A stretch of 64,000 nt of DNA from Rhodoferax potami. GTDB lineage: Bacteria; Pseudomonadota; Gammaproteobacteria; Burkholderiales; Burkholderiaceae_C. The notes under the pieces are model-generated. The model saw nothing but the letters and a program-made list of their open reading frames with translations, was not told the origin of the DNA and searched no databases. Both the position numbers and the translations under genes were made by a program. Below are positions 52,001 to 61,360 of the stretch, one piece after another; the stretch's first letter is position 1, and each line of letters opens with the position of its first letter. The stretch is from the NCBI RefSeq assembly GCF_032193805.1, contig NZ_JAVBIK010000003.1:207437-271436 (forward strand), read 5' to 3'.

Positions 52001-52151
52001 GGTGGCGTGGCAGCACGTGAACATGTACGGGTCGTTTGAGTTCAGCGAAGACGATCATGATATTGATCTAGATGCATTGGCCGCGCAGTATGCCGACTCG
52101 GTGTTCTGGAGCAATGCTACGCAGCCTGGACAAGGGGATCTTTTTGACTAA
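49026..52151 (+). CDS. tnpA: Tn3-family transposase
   Basis: 1041 residues from the ATG at 49026. The frame is open further upstream to 48516 but there overlaps the divergent recombinase gene and looks non-coding. The N-terminal DNA-binding part begins RRLSILSTEEVDSLYGMP. Catalytic residues: Asp in SSSDGQRFETQINT, Asp in HSTDTHGTNQVNFFFLYAYG and Glu in LNRGEAYHRFRRAVAF. LPGIAVADLLRFVNKETRFL and TNMGLGKMAEVSGL are also family landmarks. It is about normal length and intact, although the terminal repeats it would act on are missing. Confidence 0.92.
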   Translation: MRWSTSVLPLTNTQASRRLSILSTEEVDSLYGMPHFTEGERQIHFDLSPEERQTIDAARTITAGVHLVLQLGYFKAKAQFFVVSLDHVRPDIDHILKRYFPGRQMAEVGVLSKPTRLAQQRIILGLLDYRLCGSEGRHALAAFAQRAAMLSTQPKFILREVLEHLASQRIVAPGYTSLQDLVSQAVTDERRRVTRMLDAALPANLQQSLNTLLHADDKIHLINVLKHEASDFSNKELRQEVSRRKQLAPLHTFAQKFLMDAALSPESIKYYAGLVQFYTIYKLRRMDVSTVRLYLLCFAFHRFRQINDNLIEAFIHLVGQFDKHAKLAAKTAMQLASDQANSNLKAAGEVLGLFVDESIANDCPFSTIKERAFGLLDQTAFSSVSNFLRNVAFDKLDYEWTYFTMQSPTIKLNLRHLFCDIDFAGRLENAPLVTAIAVMQDQLRQSKSLRKADSSKFPEAVIPAVLKKHLYVESIEDGEKRKVLDVDRYEFLVYRLLRNALESGDLYVNHSNEFRQFEDDLISDARWVHKEAVLAEIGQSILTTPIEETLATLRTKLEDRLVNVNQRVAACVNTNIKVIGQGEKRRWSLIYPTAPQTGNAPFYNQLPGIAVADLLRFVNKETRFLDAFEHVLNRGVKHAPDLREILACVVAFGTNMGLGKMAEVSGLNHASLITTARSYLSPETVHAANDAISNATAALPAFKLFNIREELHSSSDGQRFETQINTFNARHAPKYFGLDKGVSACTVVANHVPINAKIIGTHEHESHFVFDLLYNNTSDIKPTRHSTDTHGTNQVNFFFLYAYGYGFAPRYKTIQKKTASLVGFNLLSQYPADMLIRPSTKVNADLIISEWPNIQRIMASLAQKDTTQATIVRKLSSYARQNNTKKALWELDNILRTIYILDFIDDVELRQSVQKALNRGEAYHRFRRAVAFINGGKFKVQTETEQQVWNDCARLIANAVIYYNTALLSKVYEQKVAAGDLDAIAFIQGMSPVAWQHVNMYGSFEFSEDDHDIDLDALAAQYADSVFWSNATQPGQGDLFD

Positions 52152-52288
52152 AAACCGCCCCGCCTTCAGAGGGGGAATTCGCTCGTTTTACCTTTTCGAA
52201 TATGAAGGGACTTCCGCGATTGCCCTGGCGCAACAAGTTAGCCAAGATCGGAATGTCGAGTCCATTCATCAACTGAAAGGGGTATCCC

Positions 52289-52909
52289 ATGAACGACATT
52301 TCACTGGCGGCCATTGTTCGGGTCGGTGTTGACCTTTCCAAGAAGTATTTCCAAGTGCACGCCATCACGCAGCTTGGGGATGTCACCCTGGCCAAGGCAT
52401 ATTCTCGGGATCGGTTCTTCTCCTGGTGCTCCGAGTTGCCGTCAGGCTGCATGGTGGCAATGGAGAGCTGTGGAGGTGCGCATCACGTCGCACGCCGCCT
52501 CCGTGCCATGGGTTTGGATGCCAGACTTATTGCCGGCAGTTTCGTTACGCCCTATCGTATGGCAGGCAAGAGCGGGAAGAATGACGCCAACGATGCGGCA
52601 GCGATTTGCGAGGCAGCCGGTCGCCCACAGATGCGCTTCGTGCCTATAAAGACCTGCGAGCAGCAAGGGCAGTTGGCCGTTCACAGATTGCGTGAAGGCT
52701 ACAAGGAAGAACGGACGGCCTGCCTCAATCGCATTCGCGGACTCCTCACTGAATTCGGTTTGGTGTTCCCCCAAAGTCCAGAAGCGTTAAGAGGGGCGAT
52801 ACAAGAGGTCCTTGAGGACGCCAGCAACGAGTTGCCAACGGTGGCGCGTTTAGCACTTGACCGTGCGAATTCACACTACACAGAACTTGACAAGGAAATA
52901 GCCTGGTGC
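52289..52909 (+). pseudogene. IS110 transposase, right copy, 5' part
   Basis: The first 207 codons, through DKEIAWC, including all DEDD residues. It is interrupted by IS66 copy 3, and the frame then runs into IS66 end sequence up to 53122. With 55389-55847 it rebuilds the same 359-residue protein as the left copy. Confidence 0.93.
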
Positions 52910-52937
52910 GTAACCGGTCACTGTCCGGCGTTATTGC

Positions 52938-54539
52938 CTACGTTACCAAACCGTGTAATGGTGAACGCAATGGATTCTCGGCGAAGTGCTGCTTCCATTG
53001 ACGAGGCGTCAGTTCTGAAACTCTGGAGGCGGGGTGGTGGCCTACGCGTTGCAAGACATCAACCAGGTAGGTGTAGGGGTCAATGTCATGTAAACGGCAT
53101 GTCACGATCAGGCTCTGCATGATGCCCGCGCGCTTGGCGCCCACCTCCGTCCAGCAGAATAACCAATTGCGCCTGCCCATTGGTATCGCGCGCAAGGCGC
53201 GTTCCAGATGGTTCGTATCCATGGCCACATCCGCATCGCCCAGAAACACCTGCAGTTGCGCGCGGCGCTCGCGTGCATAGGCCAATGCCTTGGTCAACGG
53301 ATTGCTGGGCAGGAAGCCTTGCCGCTCGAACTGCAAATCCACCCATTCAAAGAAGTTCTGCACCAGCGGTTTGCTGTGGCTTAGACGGTGCTCTCGTTTG
53401 GCATCCCCGTAGAGGTCACGTTCACGAATGGCTTCTTCCTGGGCGTAAATCTCGCCAATTTGCTGCAGCGCCTGGCCAGCGGCCTGTGGCTCGGCCCCTA
53501 GAGCTTCAAAGAAGCCACGCCTGCAGTGCGCCCAGCATTGGGCATGCGTAATGCCGGTCTTGGCAGCGTAACGTGCATAGGCCTCATAGCCGTCAGTGAG
53601 CAACACGGCATCTGTGGCCCCTGGCAGCCCCAATGCCTGCTGTACGTGCTCGTGGCGGCGCGACTCGAAATAGGCAAAGCACACCTCATCGAGTTCGCCG
53701 TACACAGGCCAGAAGTAGGCCGCCTTCATCTTGCCGGGCCCACTGCGCCCGGCCTTGATGGGGGTCTCGTCCATTGCCTTGACCCGGCTGTTGCGGATCG
53801 ACTCGAGCTGCGTGTCGTAAATCGGCTCCAGCAGGGAAATGGTCTTTTGCGCCAGTTGCGTCAGCCACGCCCGGCTGAGTTTGAAGCCCGCTTGGCTCAG
53901 GCGCTGGTGCTGCCGGTACAGCGGAATGTGCCAGGCAAACTTGTCAACAACAACGCCTGCGAGCAAGCTCACGTCAGCGCGGCTGCCCTCAATGATGCCT
54001 GTTGGCGCGCCCGCACAGTGCAGGGTTTGCGTGTCGTGGCGCTTGATGACAGAGCGCACATACTTCAGCACCACATAGGCACCGGGGCGCTGTGCCAAGC
54101 GGTGGCTGACCTTCTGGCTGACAACCTCGTACTGATCGGGCGAGAGGTCTTTGGTCTCGGGGTTGGCCAGCTCGATGGTGTGCACGGGCACCTTGGTTTC
54201 GTCAAAGAACGATGCGGGCGTGCCCTCGTCGGCAAAGTTGCTGCGGGGTTTGCGTCGCTGGTGTGCAGGGATGGTGTTGGAGTCGGAGTCGGCTTCGGGC
54301 GCATCAGTGGCAGGGAGGTCGCCCAGGAGTTGCCCCAGGTGCATTTGCTGCGCATCGGGCAAGGGTGCAAAGCGCTCGCTCTTCTTGCCAAAGAGTTGGC
54401 GTTTGAACCATTCGAGCTGCTGCTCCAGCGCGCTGATGCTGGCGGCCTGTGCTTGCAGTGTCTGCGCGATGCTCTGCGGCGACAGCCCCATGACCGTTTC
54501 GACGGTAAATGTGGGAGTGCTGGTATTGGGCATCGACAT
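52938..54539 (-). CDS. tnpC: IS66 TnpC transposase, copy 3
   Basis: Identical in translation to the copy at 38045. Intact. The long forward-strand open frame over the same DNA (from 53526) is an antisense shadow. Confidence 0.94.
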   Translation of the reverse strand: MSMPNTSTPTFTVETVMGLSPQSIAQTLQAQAASISALEQQLEWFKRQLFGKKSERFAPLPDAQQMHLGQLLGDLPATDAPEADSDSNTIPAHQRRKPRSNFADEGTPASFFDETKVPVHTIELANPETKDLSPDQYEVVSQKVSHRLAQRPGAYVVLKYVRSVIKRHDTQTLHCAGAPTGIIEGSRADVSLLAGVVVDKFAWHIPLYRQHQRLSQAGFKLSRAWLTQLAQKTISLLEPIYDTQLESIRNSRVKAMDETPIKAGRSGPGKMKAAYFWPVYGELDEVCFAYFESRRHEHVQQALGLPGATDAVLLTDGYEAYARYAAKTGITHAQCWAHCRRGFFEALGAEPQAAGQALQQIGEIYAQEEAIRERDLYGDAKREHRLSHSKPLVQNFFEWVDLQFERQGFLPSNPLTKALAYARERRAQLQVFLGDADVAMDTNHLERALRAIPMGRRNWLFCWTEVGAKRAGIMQSLIVTCRLHDIDPYTYLVDVLQRVGHHPASRVSELTPRQWKQHFAENPLRSPLHGLVT

Positions 54540-54608
54540 GGGCCTTATCTTGCGGCCTTTAGGGACAAAGCAAAAGAGTGCTTCTCCGGATTGAAAATGG
54601 GCACATCG

Positions 54609-54956
54609 TCACCTCCGCGCAGGGTGTTGGTAGCGTTTGTGGCGTCGGCGCACTTCGATGCCTTCGAGCATCAGTTTGAGCGCCGTGCAGTCGATCTCGC
54701 CACTGCCGCCTTGAACGCCTTTACGGGAGAACTTGCCGCTCTCCAAACGCTTGCACCACAGGCACCAGCCGCTGCGGTCAAAGTACAGCACCTTCATCTG
54801 TGTTTGCCGCCGGTTGATGAAAACAAACATGTGTCCGGCCAGCACATCCACTTCAAACCCCTGGCGTGCCAGAGCGTACAAGCCGTCGTAGGACTGGCGC
54901 ATATCGGCAGCTTGGCCATACAGGAACACGCGAATGCGGCCCTCGGGAAAGAACAT
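54609..54956 (-). CDS. tnpB: IS66 TnpB, copy 3
   Basis: Identical in translation to the copy at 37628. Intact, and coupled to tnpA. Confidence 0.93.
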   Translation of the reverse strand: MFFPEGRIRVFLYGQAADMRQSYDGLYALARQGFEVDVLAGHMFVFINRRQTQMKVLYFDRSGWCLWCKRLESGKFSRKGVQGGSGEIDCTALKLMLEGIEVRRRHKRYQHPARR

Positions 54957-55294
54957 TACCGGCGTACCAGATGCAAACTCATGCCCGAGCCGAGTTCGAT
55001 GCGTAACTCCATGGCTCCATTGCCGCTGCCGTGCACTCCAGCAAGGTCGCCCAGATCAACGAACGCCGCCTTCGGCACGGTGGTGGGGGCTACCTTGTTC
55101 GTTCGCAGCGGGGACGCGATTCCCCTCTGTTTATTCCTAAGCGTGCGTCGGCGAGCAAGGCTGCTGCGACTGATGCCTTCGCGGCTGCAAAATTCATCTA
55201 TCGTCAATCCAGCGCGGTCAAAACGATCCAGTACCTCAGCCCAAGTCTGTTCACTCAACACTGCACGCCTGAGCACGCTCTGCGTCTCTTCCAT
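54956..55294 (-). CDS. tnpA: IS66 TnpA, copy 3
   Basis: Identical in translation to the copy at 36583. Intact. Confidence 0.9.
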   Translation of the reverse strand: MEETQSVLRRAVLSEQTWAEVLDRFDRAGLTIDEFCSREGISRSSLARRRTLRNKQRGIASPLRTNKVAPTTVPKAAFVDLGDLAGVHGSGNGAMELRIELGSGMSLHLVRR

Positions 55295-55388
55295 ATCCGA
55301 CCCCGTCCTGTTTGTTGATCAGGGCGCATTCTTTGGTACCTGCAATCAGTTCGCAAGAACGCCGGACAGTGACCGGTTACCCTGGTGC

Positions 55389-55847
55389 GACGAACGGATC
55401 TGCGCCCACGTCAAGAGTGATGAGCAGGCAAAGAAGGCCGCCCAATTGCTTGGGATAGGTCCGCTGACGGCATCCGCACTGGTATCGACGGTGGGCGATT
55501 TCGCCCAGTTCCACAGTGCCAGGCAATTCGGGGCCTGGCTTGGCCTGGCGCCGAGTCAGAATTCAACGGGAGGCAAAGCCAAGCTTGGTGGCATCACCAA
55601 ACGTGGCGACACCTACTTGCGTACCCTGCTCATTCAGGGGGCGAAGTCCGCCGTCATGAGTGCAGGCAAACGTAGCGACCGCATTAGCAAGTGGCTGCTG
55701 CAACTCAAGGAGCGCATTGGCTGGCAAAAAACGGTCGTAGCGCTGGCCAACAAAAATGCCAGAATACTTTGGAGCGTGCTGACAAGGGGAACAACGTTCG
55801 ACCCTGATCACGTCCCAACCTATCCGGGTGCAGTGTCAGTTGCCTAG
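55389..55847 (+). pseudogene. IS110 transposase, right copy, 3' part
   Basis: Codons from DERICAHVKSDEQAKKAAQL to HVPTYPGAVSVA, carrying the C-terminal Transposase_20 domain. It continues the frame broken at 52909; 207 + 152 residues equals the intact left copy. Confidence 0.93.
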
Positions 55848-56202
55848 GCACAGTCAGATCGCGCAACCAAAATATTGATTTTTTGCCAACAGACGTGCGC
55901 TCGAAGATGCTCACCACAGGTCAGACCGGCAGCAGATGAACTCGACATTCCCTCAGTGGCAGGCTGTGCCTGATCACGCTTTTCGAATGGAGTCCTGCTG
56001 AGCGGTTCGTATCTGGGGCCTCGGTGAAACCCACCGAAACAAGCCCGCCTGTAGATGTGCAGTCTGTCCTTGCTTGGTATCTCTCCCGAGCAAACGTCAA
56101 CTGGTCAGATTTCAAATGTGGGAATGCGAAAAGGTAGAAAAAAATCCGCTCTTGCTTTAACTGGAAGTCCCTGTAGAGGGGATGGGCGTATTTAGCCAAT
56201 TG

Positions 56203-57589
56203 CGCGAATTGCTCACGGGCCTGATGAGCAAAGTGGCACAGCAAGACCAGCACATCGCGAAACTGGACCAGGCATCAAGCAGCGATGCCAAGGAACTGGT
56301 GTACCGTCAGACCAAGATTGATCTGCTCACACATGAGATGGCAGTGCTCAAACGCCACCGGTTTGGTCGCAGCAGCGAGCAAGTCGACAGTACCCAAGTC
56401 AGCCTGCTGGAAGAGGCCTTTGACGAAGACCTGGCCGCCGTTGAGCAGGAACTCAAGAACCTCACATCACCCAAGGCGGACACCGAGCCACCCAAGAAGC
56501 CCAAGCGTGCAGCCCTGCCAGCCAACCTGCCGCGCGTGGACGTCCACCACGAACCCGACTCCACCACCTGCCAGTGCGGCTGCCAACGCAAGCGCATTGG
56601 CGAGGATGTGTCCGAGAAGCTGGACTACACACCCGGCGTGTTCACGGTAGAGCGCCATGTGCGCGGCAAATGGGCCTGCGCCAGTTGCGAGACCTTGATC
56701 CAAGCACCAGTTCCCCCACAAGTCATCGACAAGGGCATCCCTACAGCAGGATTGCTGGCCCAGGTATTGGTGGCCAAGTATGCGGACCATCTGCCCCTGT
56801 ACCGCCAGGAGAAGATCTTTGGTCGTGCGGGTCTGGAGATAGCACGCTCCACATTGGGTGCGTGGGTTGGCATGTGCGGCGTGCAGTTGCAGCCATTGGT
56901 AGATGCGCTCAAGCAAGCGGTACTGAGCCACGCGATCCTGCATGCGGATGAAACGCCGATCCCGATGCTCAAGCCGGGCAACAAGAAGACGCATCGTGCT
57001 TACCTCTGGGCCTATGCACCGGGCGCCTTCGAGTCCACGCGGGCTGTGGTGTACGACTTCTGTGAGTCCCGTGCCGGCGAGCATGCCCGAGCATTCCTGG
57101 GCAAGTCCGATGCTGACGGTGGCTGGAGTGGCACGCTGGTTTGCGATGACTACGCGGCTTACAAGGCGCTGTTTACCAAGGGCATCACGGAGTCCGGCTG
57201 CATGGCCCATGCCCGCAGAAAGCTGTTTGAACTGCATGCCAATCACAGCAGCCTGATTGCTGCTGAGGGCCTTAAATTCTTTGAACTACTGTATGACGTG
57301 GAGCGCGATGCAAAGGCGCTCAGCGCCGAGGAGCGCAAGAAGATTCGACAGGACAGGGCCAAACCGGTTGCCGATGCACTGCATCAGTGGCTGTTATTGC
57401 AACGAAGCAAGGTCCCCAATGGCTCTGCGACGGCAAAAGCACTGGATTACAGCCTCAAACGCTGGGTGGCGCTGACGCACTACCTGTATGACGGCCAAGT
57501 ACCCATTGACAACAATTGGTGCGAGAACCAAATCCGCCCGGCCGCCTTGGGTCGTAACAACTGGCTTTTTGCAGGGTCTCTGCGCGCGG
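56203..57589 (+). pseudogene. tnpC: Host IS66 tnpC, main part
   Basis: Encodes RELLTGLMSKVAQQDQHIAK, the coiled coil, the region VLKRHRFGRSSEQV, a Cys4-type zinc finger (CQCGCQRKRIGED with CASCETLIQAP), and the DDE core: Asp in HADETPIPMLK, Asp in LVCDDYAAYKALF and Glu in NWCENQIRPAALGR. It is cut after LFAGSLRA by the IS21 element and resumes at 60246. Unlike TnpC of the 2471-bp IS66, it keeps the zinc-finger Cys residues. Confidence 0.9.
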
Positions 57590-57684
57590 TGTCACTTTGC
57601 GGCATATAGGAGCCAGTGATTTTCGGCATATAGAGACCAGCCGGAGGGTGTCTGACGGACATCACTCGGGTATGGATTTTGCCT

Positions 57685-58476
57685 TTATTTGACGTCTTTT
57701 TGTTGCGTTGAATTCTTTGTTTTTGTCGGCATGGTGGTCGGCATCTGGCGTGGCGCCCGATACGACTGGCCATCAAGCACCAGGCAGTATGCGTTGTGAC
57801 GTAAGCGGTCCAAGGTTGCGGATGCCAAGAGCGGGTTGACTGGGAATGCCTGATCCCATTCAGTAAAGTCCAGATTGCTGGTGACGATGGTGGCAGTGCG
57901 CTCGTAGCGCTCGGCAATGAGTTCATGCAGGTCTTCGTCGGCCGGCGCACGCAGAGGCTTGAGTCCGAAGTCATCAATGATGAGTACCGGAATGCGACTC
58001 AAGGTCTGCAGCTTGCGCTCGTAGGCGTTGGTGGCGCGCGCGGCGTGCAGTGACTGCGTGAGTGCCGAGCAGTTGGTAAACAGCACATCCACGCCCTGAC
58101 GGATCGCACAATGGCCCAAGGCCTGCGCAAGATGACTCTTGCCGGTTCCACTAGGGCCAACAATCAATACCGGAGAACACTCCCGCACGTAGCGCCCGGT
58201 GGCCAGGTCATGCACCAGCGCGCGGTTGAGTTGGGGTAGCCGCTCGAAGTCAAACTGCTCCAGCGTTTTGGTGGAGCGGAACTGGGCCCGGCGCAGGCGG
58301 GTACTGAAACTGTTCTGCTCCCGGCGGGCCACTTCATCGCCCATCAGGATGGCCAGGAACTCCGTATAGGCCAACTTCGATTCAATCGCCTGGCGGTTTC
58401 TGGCGTCCAGCGAATCCAGAATACCGGACAAGCGCAACTGCTTGAGATGTGGAACGAGTTCGGGGATGGGTGTCAT
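57685..58476 (-). CDS. istB: IS21 transposition helper ATPase
   Basis: 263 residues, AAA+ ATPase. Walker A SPVLIVGPSGTGKSHLAQAL, Walker B IPVLIIDDFGLKPL, sensor region TATIVTSNLDFTEWDQAF, and an N-terminal LRLSGILDSLDARNRQAIES typical of IstB. It selects targets and stimulates IstA. It follows istA by 21 bases. Confidence 0.94.
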   Translation of the reverse strand: MTPIPELVPHLKQLRLSGILDSLDARNRQAIESKLAYTEFLAILMGDEVARREQNSFSTRLRRAQFRSTKTLEQFDFERLPQLNRALVHDLATGRYVRECSPVLIVGPSGTGKSHLAQALGHCAIRQGVDVLFTNCSALTQSLHAARATNAYERKLQTLSRIPVLIIDDFGLKPLRAPADEDLHELIAERYERTATIVTSNLDFTEWDQAFPVNPLLASATLDRLRHNAYCLVLDGQSYRAPRQMPTTMPTKTKNSTQQKDVK

Positions 58477-58497
58477 TTGGGATGGTCTCCTGGATAG

Positions 58498-60063
58498 TTA
58501 ATGCAGCAAATCCTGCTGCGGGTTGTGGGTATCGGGGGTGAAGAGGCTTGCGGCGTCGCGGACAAACCGGGCCTTTGCATAGGTAGGCACGATGCTGTGA
58601 TCAGGCATCGGTAGCCGGTCGGAATTACTGCTCAGGATGGTCTTGACAGTGCGGTAATACGGACTGTTGTGGGCCATGGCACGTCGGCAGGCGAGCTCAA
58701 CACGCTGGGCGCTGTAGGTCTTTGCCAGACCAATCACACCCTGAGCTGCGCGCAATCGCTCCAGAATCCGGTCACTCAGTAGCCAGTCAATAACCTGCTG
58801 ACAGTACGGTCCGATTTGCAGCGCTTGGGTACCCAGCCACTCGCGGTCACGGGCAAAGAAGAGTTGTGCCTCGGGTGGCAAGTGGTCTTTGGTCGTGAGG
58901 CGTTCACCGGGACGCTGTCCCCGCGCATGGGTTGCCACCAATCGGTAGTCATCAAACAAAGTCACGCAGTTATCGGTGGCACGTAGCCACAGCTCTTTGC
59001 CCACCAGCGCAAAGGGGGCGGAATACAGCTTGTAGTCAAACTTGACGTGGCAGTCGCGGTGCAGCGTCACGCACTGCCAAACGCCCAAGTCCGGCGCCTG
59101 CGGTGGAAGCGGCTTGAGCAAGGCCCGCTCCAGCGCAAACAAATCCATGGGCTGCTGGCGGGTGGTGCCGTGAATGCGCACACCGGCTTCCTGCAATACC
59201 CACGCCTGCGCCTGTGCATTAAGGTCCGCCAGATCACGGAATTCGCGGGTAGACAGGAAGTTACGCTTGACGTATTTGACGCCCGACTCCACGATACCCT
59301 TCTTCTGCGGATCGTGCGGCGGGCACGGGTCAATCTTGAATTCATAACCTTCAGCGCACTCGGCATAGGAGCGCTGCACCTGCGGGTCAAATCGGCAAGC
59401 CTTGATGATGGCGCACTTGGCGTTGTCGATGATCACGCGCTCGGGCACACCGCCAAACCACTCAAAGGCACGGCGGTGGCAGCCCAGCCATGTGGCCACC
59501 GTTTGGTCCCAGACGAATTCCACATACTGATGGCGGCTGTGACACAAGGTCATAACAAAGGCCCAGGTGCGCCTACGCTGTCCATCCGGATGCACCAAAA
59601 ATGGCCCCGCGCCAAAGTCAACCTGAGCGGCTTCGCCGGGCTTGAAGCTCAGTCTCACAGTGAGATCGGTACGCGGCTGTGCCTTGGCAATGTCACGCAT
59701 GATGCGATAGACAGAGGAGTAGCTGCCGCAGAACTGGTGCTCGCGCACCAACGCGGCATGAATGGCTACGCCCTCAACCCCGGCAGCCATCCAGCGCGCC
59801 ACTTGTTCGCGCCATGGGTGGGCTTTGGAGACCGTGCTGGATGGGCGCTTGGCCGCTGCGCACAGACTCAGGGCAATAACTTCGGGTTCGGGCAGCGGCA
59901 GCTCAGCCTCCAACCAGCCCAAGCTGCGGGCGTGTTCGCGAAAGCTCGCCACCTTGACCCGGCCCATAAGGCCCAGACGCGCGATCTCGCGATCGCCGTC
60001 ACCGGCGCGTAGTCTGATTAAAACGTTTCTGTATTCATGCATCTCGATCTTTCTGCGACCCAT
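58498..60063 (-). CDS. istA: IS21 transposase
   Basis: 521 residues. The N-terminal HTH region has RLRAGDGDREIARLGLMGRV. The catalytic core has Asp in PGEAAQVDFGAGPFLV, Asp in ERVIIDNAKCAIIKAC and Glu in KKGIVESGVKYVKRNFL, followed by the Mu-type beta-barrel region (VKFDYKLYSAPFALVGKELW). Full length and intact. Confidence 0.94.
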   Translation of the reverse strand: MGRRKIEMHEYRNVLIRLRAGDGDREIARLGLMGRVKVASFREHARSLGWLEAELPLPEPEVIALSLCAAAKRPSSTVSKAHPWREQVARWMAAGVEGVAIHAALVREHQFCGSYSSVYRIMRDIAKAQPRTDLTVRLSFKPGEAAQVDFGAGPFLVHPDGQRRRTWAFVMTLCHSRHQYVEFVWDQTVATWLGCHRRAFEWFGGVPERVIIDNAKCAIIKACRFDPQVQRSYAECAEGYEFKIDPCPPHDPQKKGIVESGVKYVKRNFLSTREFRDLADLNAQAQAWVLQEAGVRIHGTTRQQPMDLFALERALLKPLPPQAPDLGVWQCVTLHRDCHVKFDYKLYSAPFALVGKELWLRATDNCVTLFDDYRLVATHARGQRPGERLTTKDHLPPEAQLFFARDREWLGTQALQIGPYCQQVIDWLLSDRILERLRAAQGVIGLAKTYSAQRVELACRRAMAHNSPYYRTVKTILSSNSDRLPMPDHSIVPTYAKARFVRDAASLFTPDTHNPQQDLLH

Positions 60064-60245
60064 CCGTTACTCCTGAACAAAAAATTCAGAAGGTAACGAC
60101 AGTTACGTCGCGTTCGAGATGCCCGTCCAATCCCCCGGCTGGCTCCTATATGACGAAAACCAAATGGCCTATATGTGCCGAAAACGCTCTGGCTCCTATG
60201 TGCCGAAAACCAATTGGCCTGTATGTGGTGAAAAGTGACACGCGG

Positions 60246-60400
60246 GTCAGCGTGCTGCCGCTGTGATGAGTTTGATTCAAAGCGCCAAGATCAATGGGCA
60301 TGACCCGTATGCCTACATGAAGGACATCCTCACCCGGCTGCCAACGCAGAAGAACAACCAGATCGAAGAATTGTTGCCGCATCGGTGGCGGCCAGCCTGA
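60246..60400 (+). pseudogene. tnpC: Host IS66 tnpC, 3' end
   Basis: Restored reading after the IS21 insertion: GQRAAAVMSLIQSAKINGHD, then YMKDILTRLPTQKNNQIEEL and LPHRWRPA, the usual end of IS66 TnpC. The stop is at 60398-60400, 14 bases from the convergent passenger-gene stop. Confidence 0.9.
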
Positions 60401-60414
60401 CGTATTGCTGCGAC

Positions 60415-60519
60415 CTAATGCAGGTTGGCAGCGGCACCGCAACACTTCTTGAACTTCTTGCCGCTGCCGCATGGACAGGGCTCATTGCGTCCGACCTTGG
60501 GTTGCATCGCCTTTGCAAC
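60415..60519 (-). pseudogene. YecA/UPF0149-like passenger, SEC-C tail
   Basis: The reverse strand gives [20 protein letters not shown] and [14 protein letters not shown] then stop: a SEC-C metal-binding motif ([13 protein letters not shown]). It is the severed 3' end of the gene at 62999-63607, separated by IS66 copy 4. Joined, the product is 237 residues. Confidence 0.85.
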
Positions 60520-60605
60520 GTAACCGGTCACTGTCCGGCGTTCTTGCGAACTGATTGCAGGTACCAAAGAATGCGCCCTGATCAACAAACAGGACGGGGT
60601 CGGAT

Positions 60606-60944
60606 ATGGAAGAGACGCAGAGCGTGCTCAGGCGTGCAGTGTTGAGTGAACAGACTTGGGCTGAGGTACTGGATCGTTTTGACCGCGCTGGATTGACGAT
60701 AGATGAATTTTGCAGCCGCGAAGGCATCAGTCGCAGCAGCCTTGCTCGCCGACGCACGCTTAGGAATAAACAGAGGGGAATCGCGTCCCCGCTGCGAACG
60801 AACAAGGTAGCCCCCACCACCGTGCCGAAGGCGGCGTTCGTTGATCTGGGCGACCTTGCTGGAGTGCACGGCAGCGGCAATGGAGCCATGGAGTTACGCA
60901 TCGAACTCGGCTCGGGCATGAGTTTGCATCTGGTACGCCGGTAA
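60606..60944 (+). CDS. tnpA: IS66 TnpA, copy 4
   Basis: Identical in translation to the copy at 36583. Intact. Confidence 0.9.
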   Translation: MEETQSVLRRAVLSEQTWAEVLDRFDRAGLTIDEFCSREGISRSSLARRRTLRNKQRGIASPLRTNKVAPTTVPKAAFVDLGDLAGVHGSGNGAMELRIELGSGMSLHLVRR

Positions 60945-61291
60945 TGTTCTTTCCCGAGGGCCGCATTCGCGTGTTCCTGTATGGCCAAGCTGCCGATATG
61001 CGCCAGTCCTACGACGGCTTGTACGCTCTGGCACGCCAGGGGTTTGAAGTGGATGTGCTGGCCGGACACATGTTTGTTTTCATCAACCGGCGGCAAACAC
61101 AGATGAAGGTGCTGTACTTTGACCGCAGCGGCTGGTGCCTGTGGTGCAAGCGTTTGGAGAGCGGCAAGTTCTCCCGTAAAGGCGTTCAAGGCGGCAGTGG
61201 CGAGATCGACTGCACGGCGCTCAAACTGATGCTCGAAGGCATCGAAGTGCGCCGACGCCACAAACGCTACCAACACCCTGCGCGGAGGTGA
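60944..61291 (+). CDS. tnpB: IS66 TnpB, copy 4
   Basis: Identical in translation to the copy at 37628. Intact. Confidence 0.93.
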   Translation: MFFPEGRIRVFLYGQAADMRQSYDGLYALARQGFEVDVLAGHMFVFINRRQTQMKVLYFDRSGWCLWCKRLESGKFSRKGVQGGSGEIDCTALKLMLEGIEVRRRHKRYQHPARR

Positions 61292-61360
61292 CGATGTGCC
61301 CATTTTCAATCCGGAGAAGCACTCTTTTGCTTTGTCCCTAAAGGCCGCAAGATAAGGCCC

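Larger units (their letters stand above)
43647..52180. mobile_element. Tn3-family transposon core between inverted IS110 copies
   Basis: Contains a Tn3 transposase, a tyrosine recombinase with candidate core site, a TA pair and TOTE-type primase/helicase genes. Neither inner edge (AGATTTCAGAGC at left, GGGGGAATTC at right) shows a matching Tn3-type inverted repeat, so the transposon ends appear to have been removed or replaced by the IS110 copies. As it stands it could move only with the IS110 ends or by recombination between them. Confidence 0.75.
52910..55380 (-). mobile_element. IS66 copy 3 (2471 bp), reverse orientation
   Basis: Terminal repeats as in copies 1 and 2. The 8-bp duplication CCTGGTGC is at 52902-52909 and 55381-55388. 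Confidence 0.98.
52181..56197 (+). mobile_element. IS110-type element, right copy, split by IS66 copy 3
   Basis: Inverted counterpart of 42109-43646. The outer end (TTTAGCC, 56197) is followed by AATTG, which also ends the left flank at 42104-42108. The whole IS110-Tn3-IS110 block is therefore bounded by AATTG, and joining across it restores host tnpC. Confidence 0.85.
57590..60240 (-). mobile_element. IS21-family element A (2651 bp)
   Basis: The ends are TGTCACTTTGCGGC at left and TGTCACTTTTCACC on the reverse strand at right. Sub-terminal repeats of the GGCxTATATGTGCCGAAAAC type occur several times near the right end and as CATATAGGAGCCAGTGATTT near the left, as expected for IstA binding. 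The 5-bp duplication CGCGG is at 57585-57589 and 60241-60245. Confidence 0.96.

Noticed and set aside
53526..55847. 773-residue forward frame joining IS66 antisense sequence to the IS110 C-terminus
   Set aside because: Artificial fusion: the first part is antisense to IS66 genes and the rest is the 3' part of the interrupted IS110 transposase.
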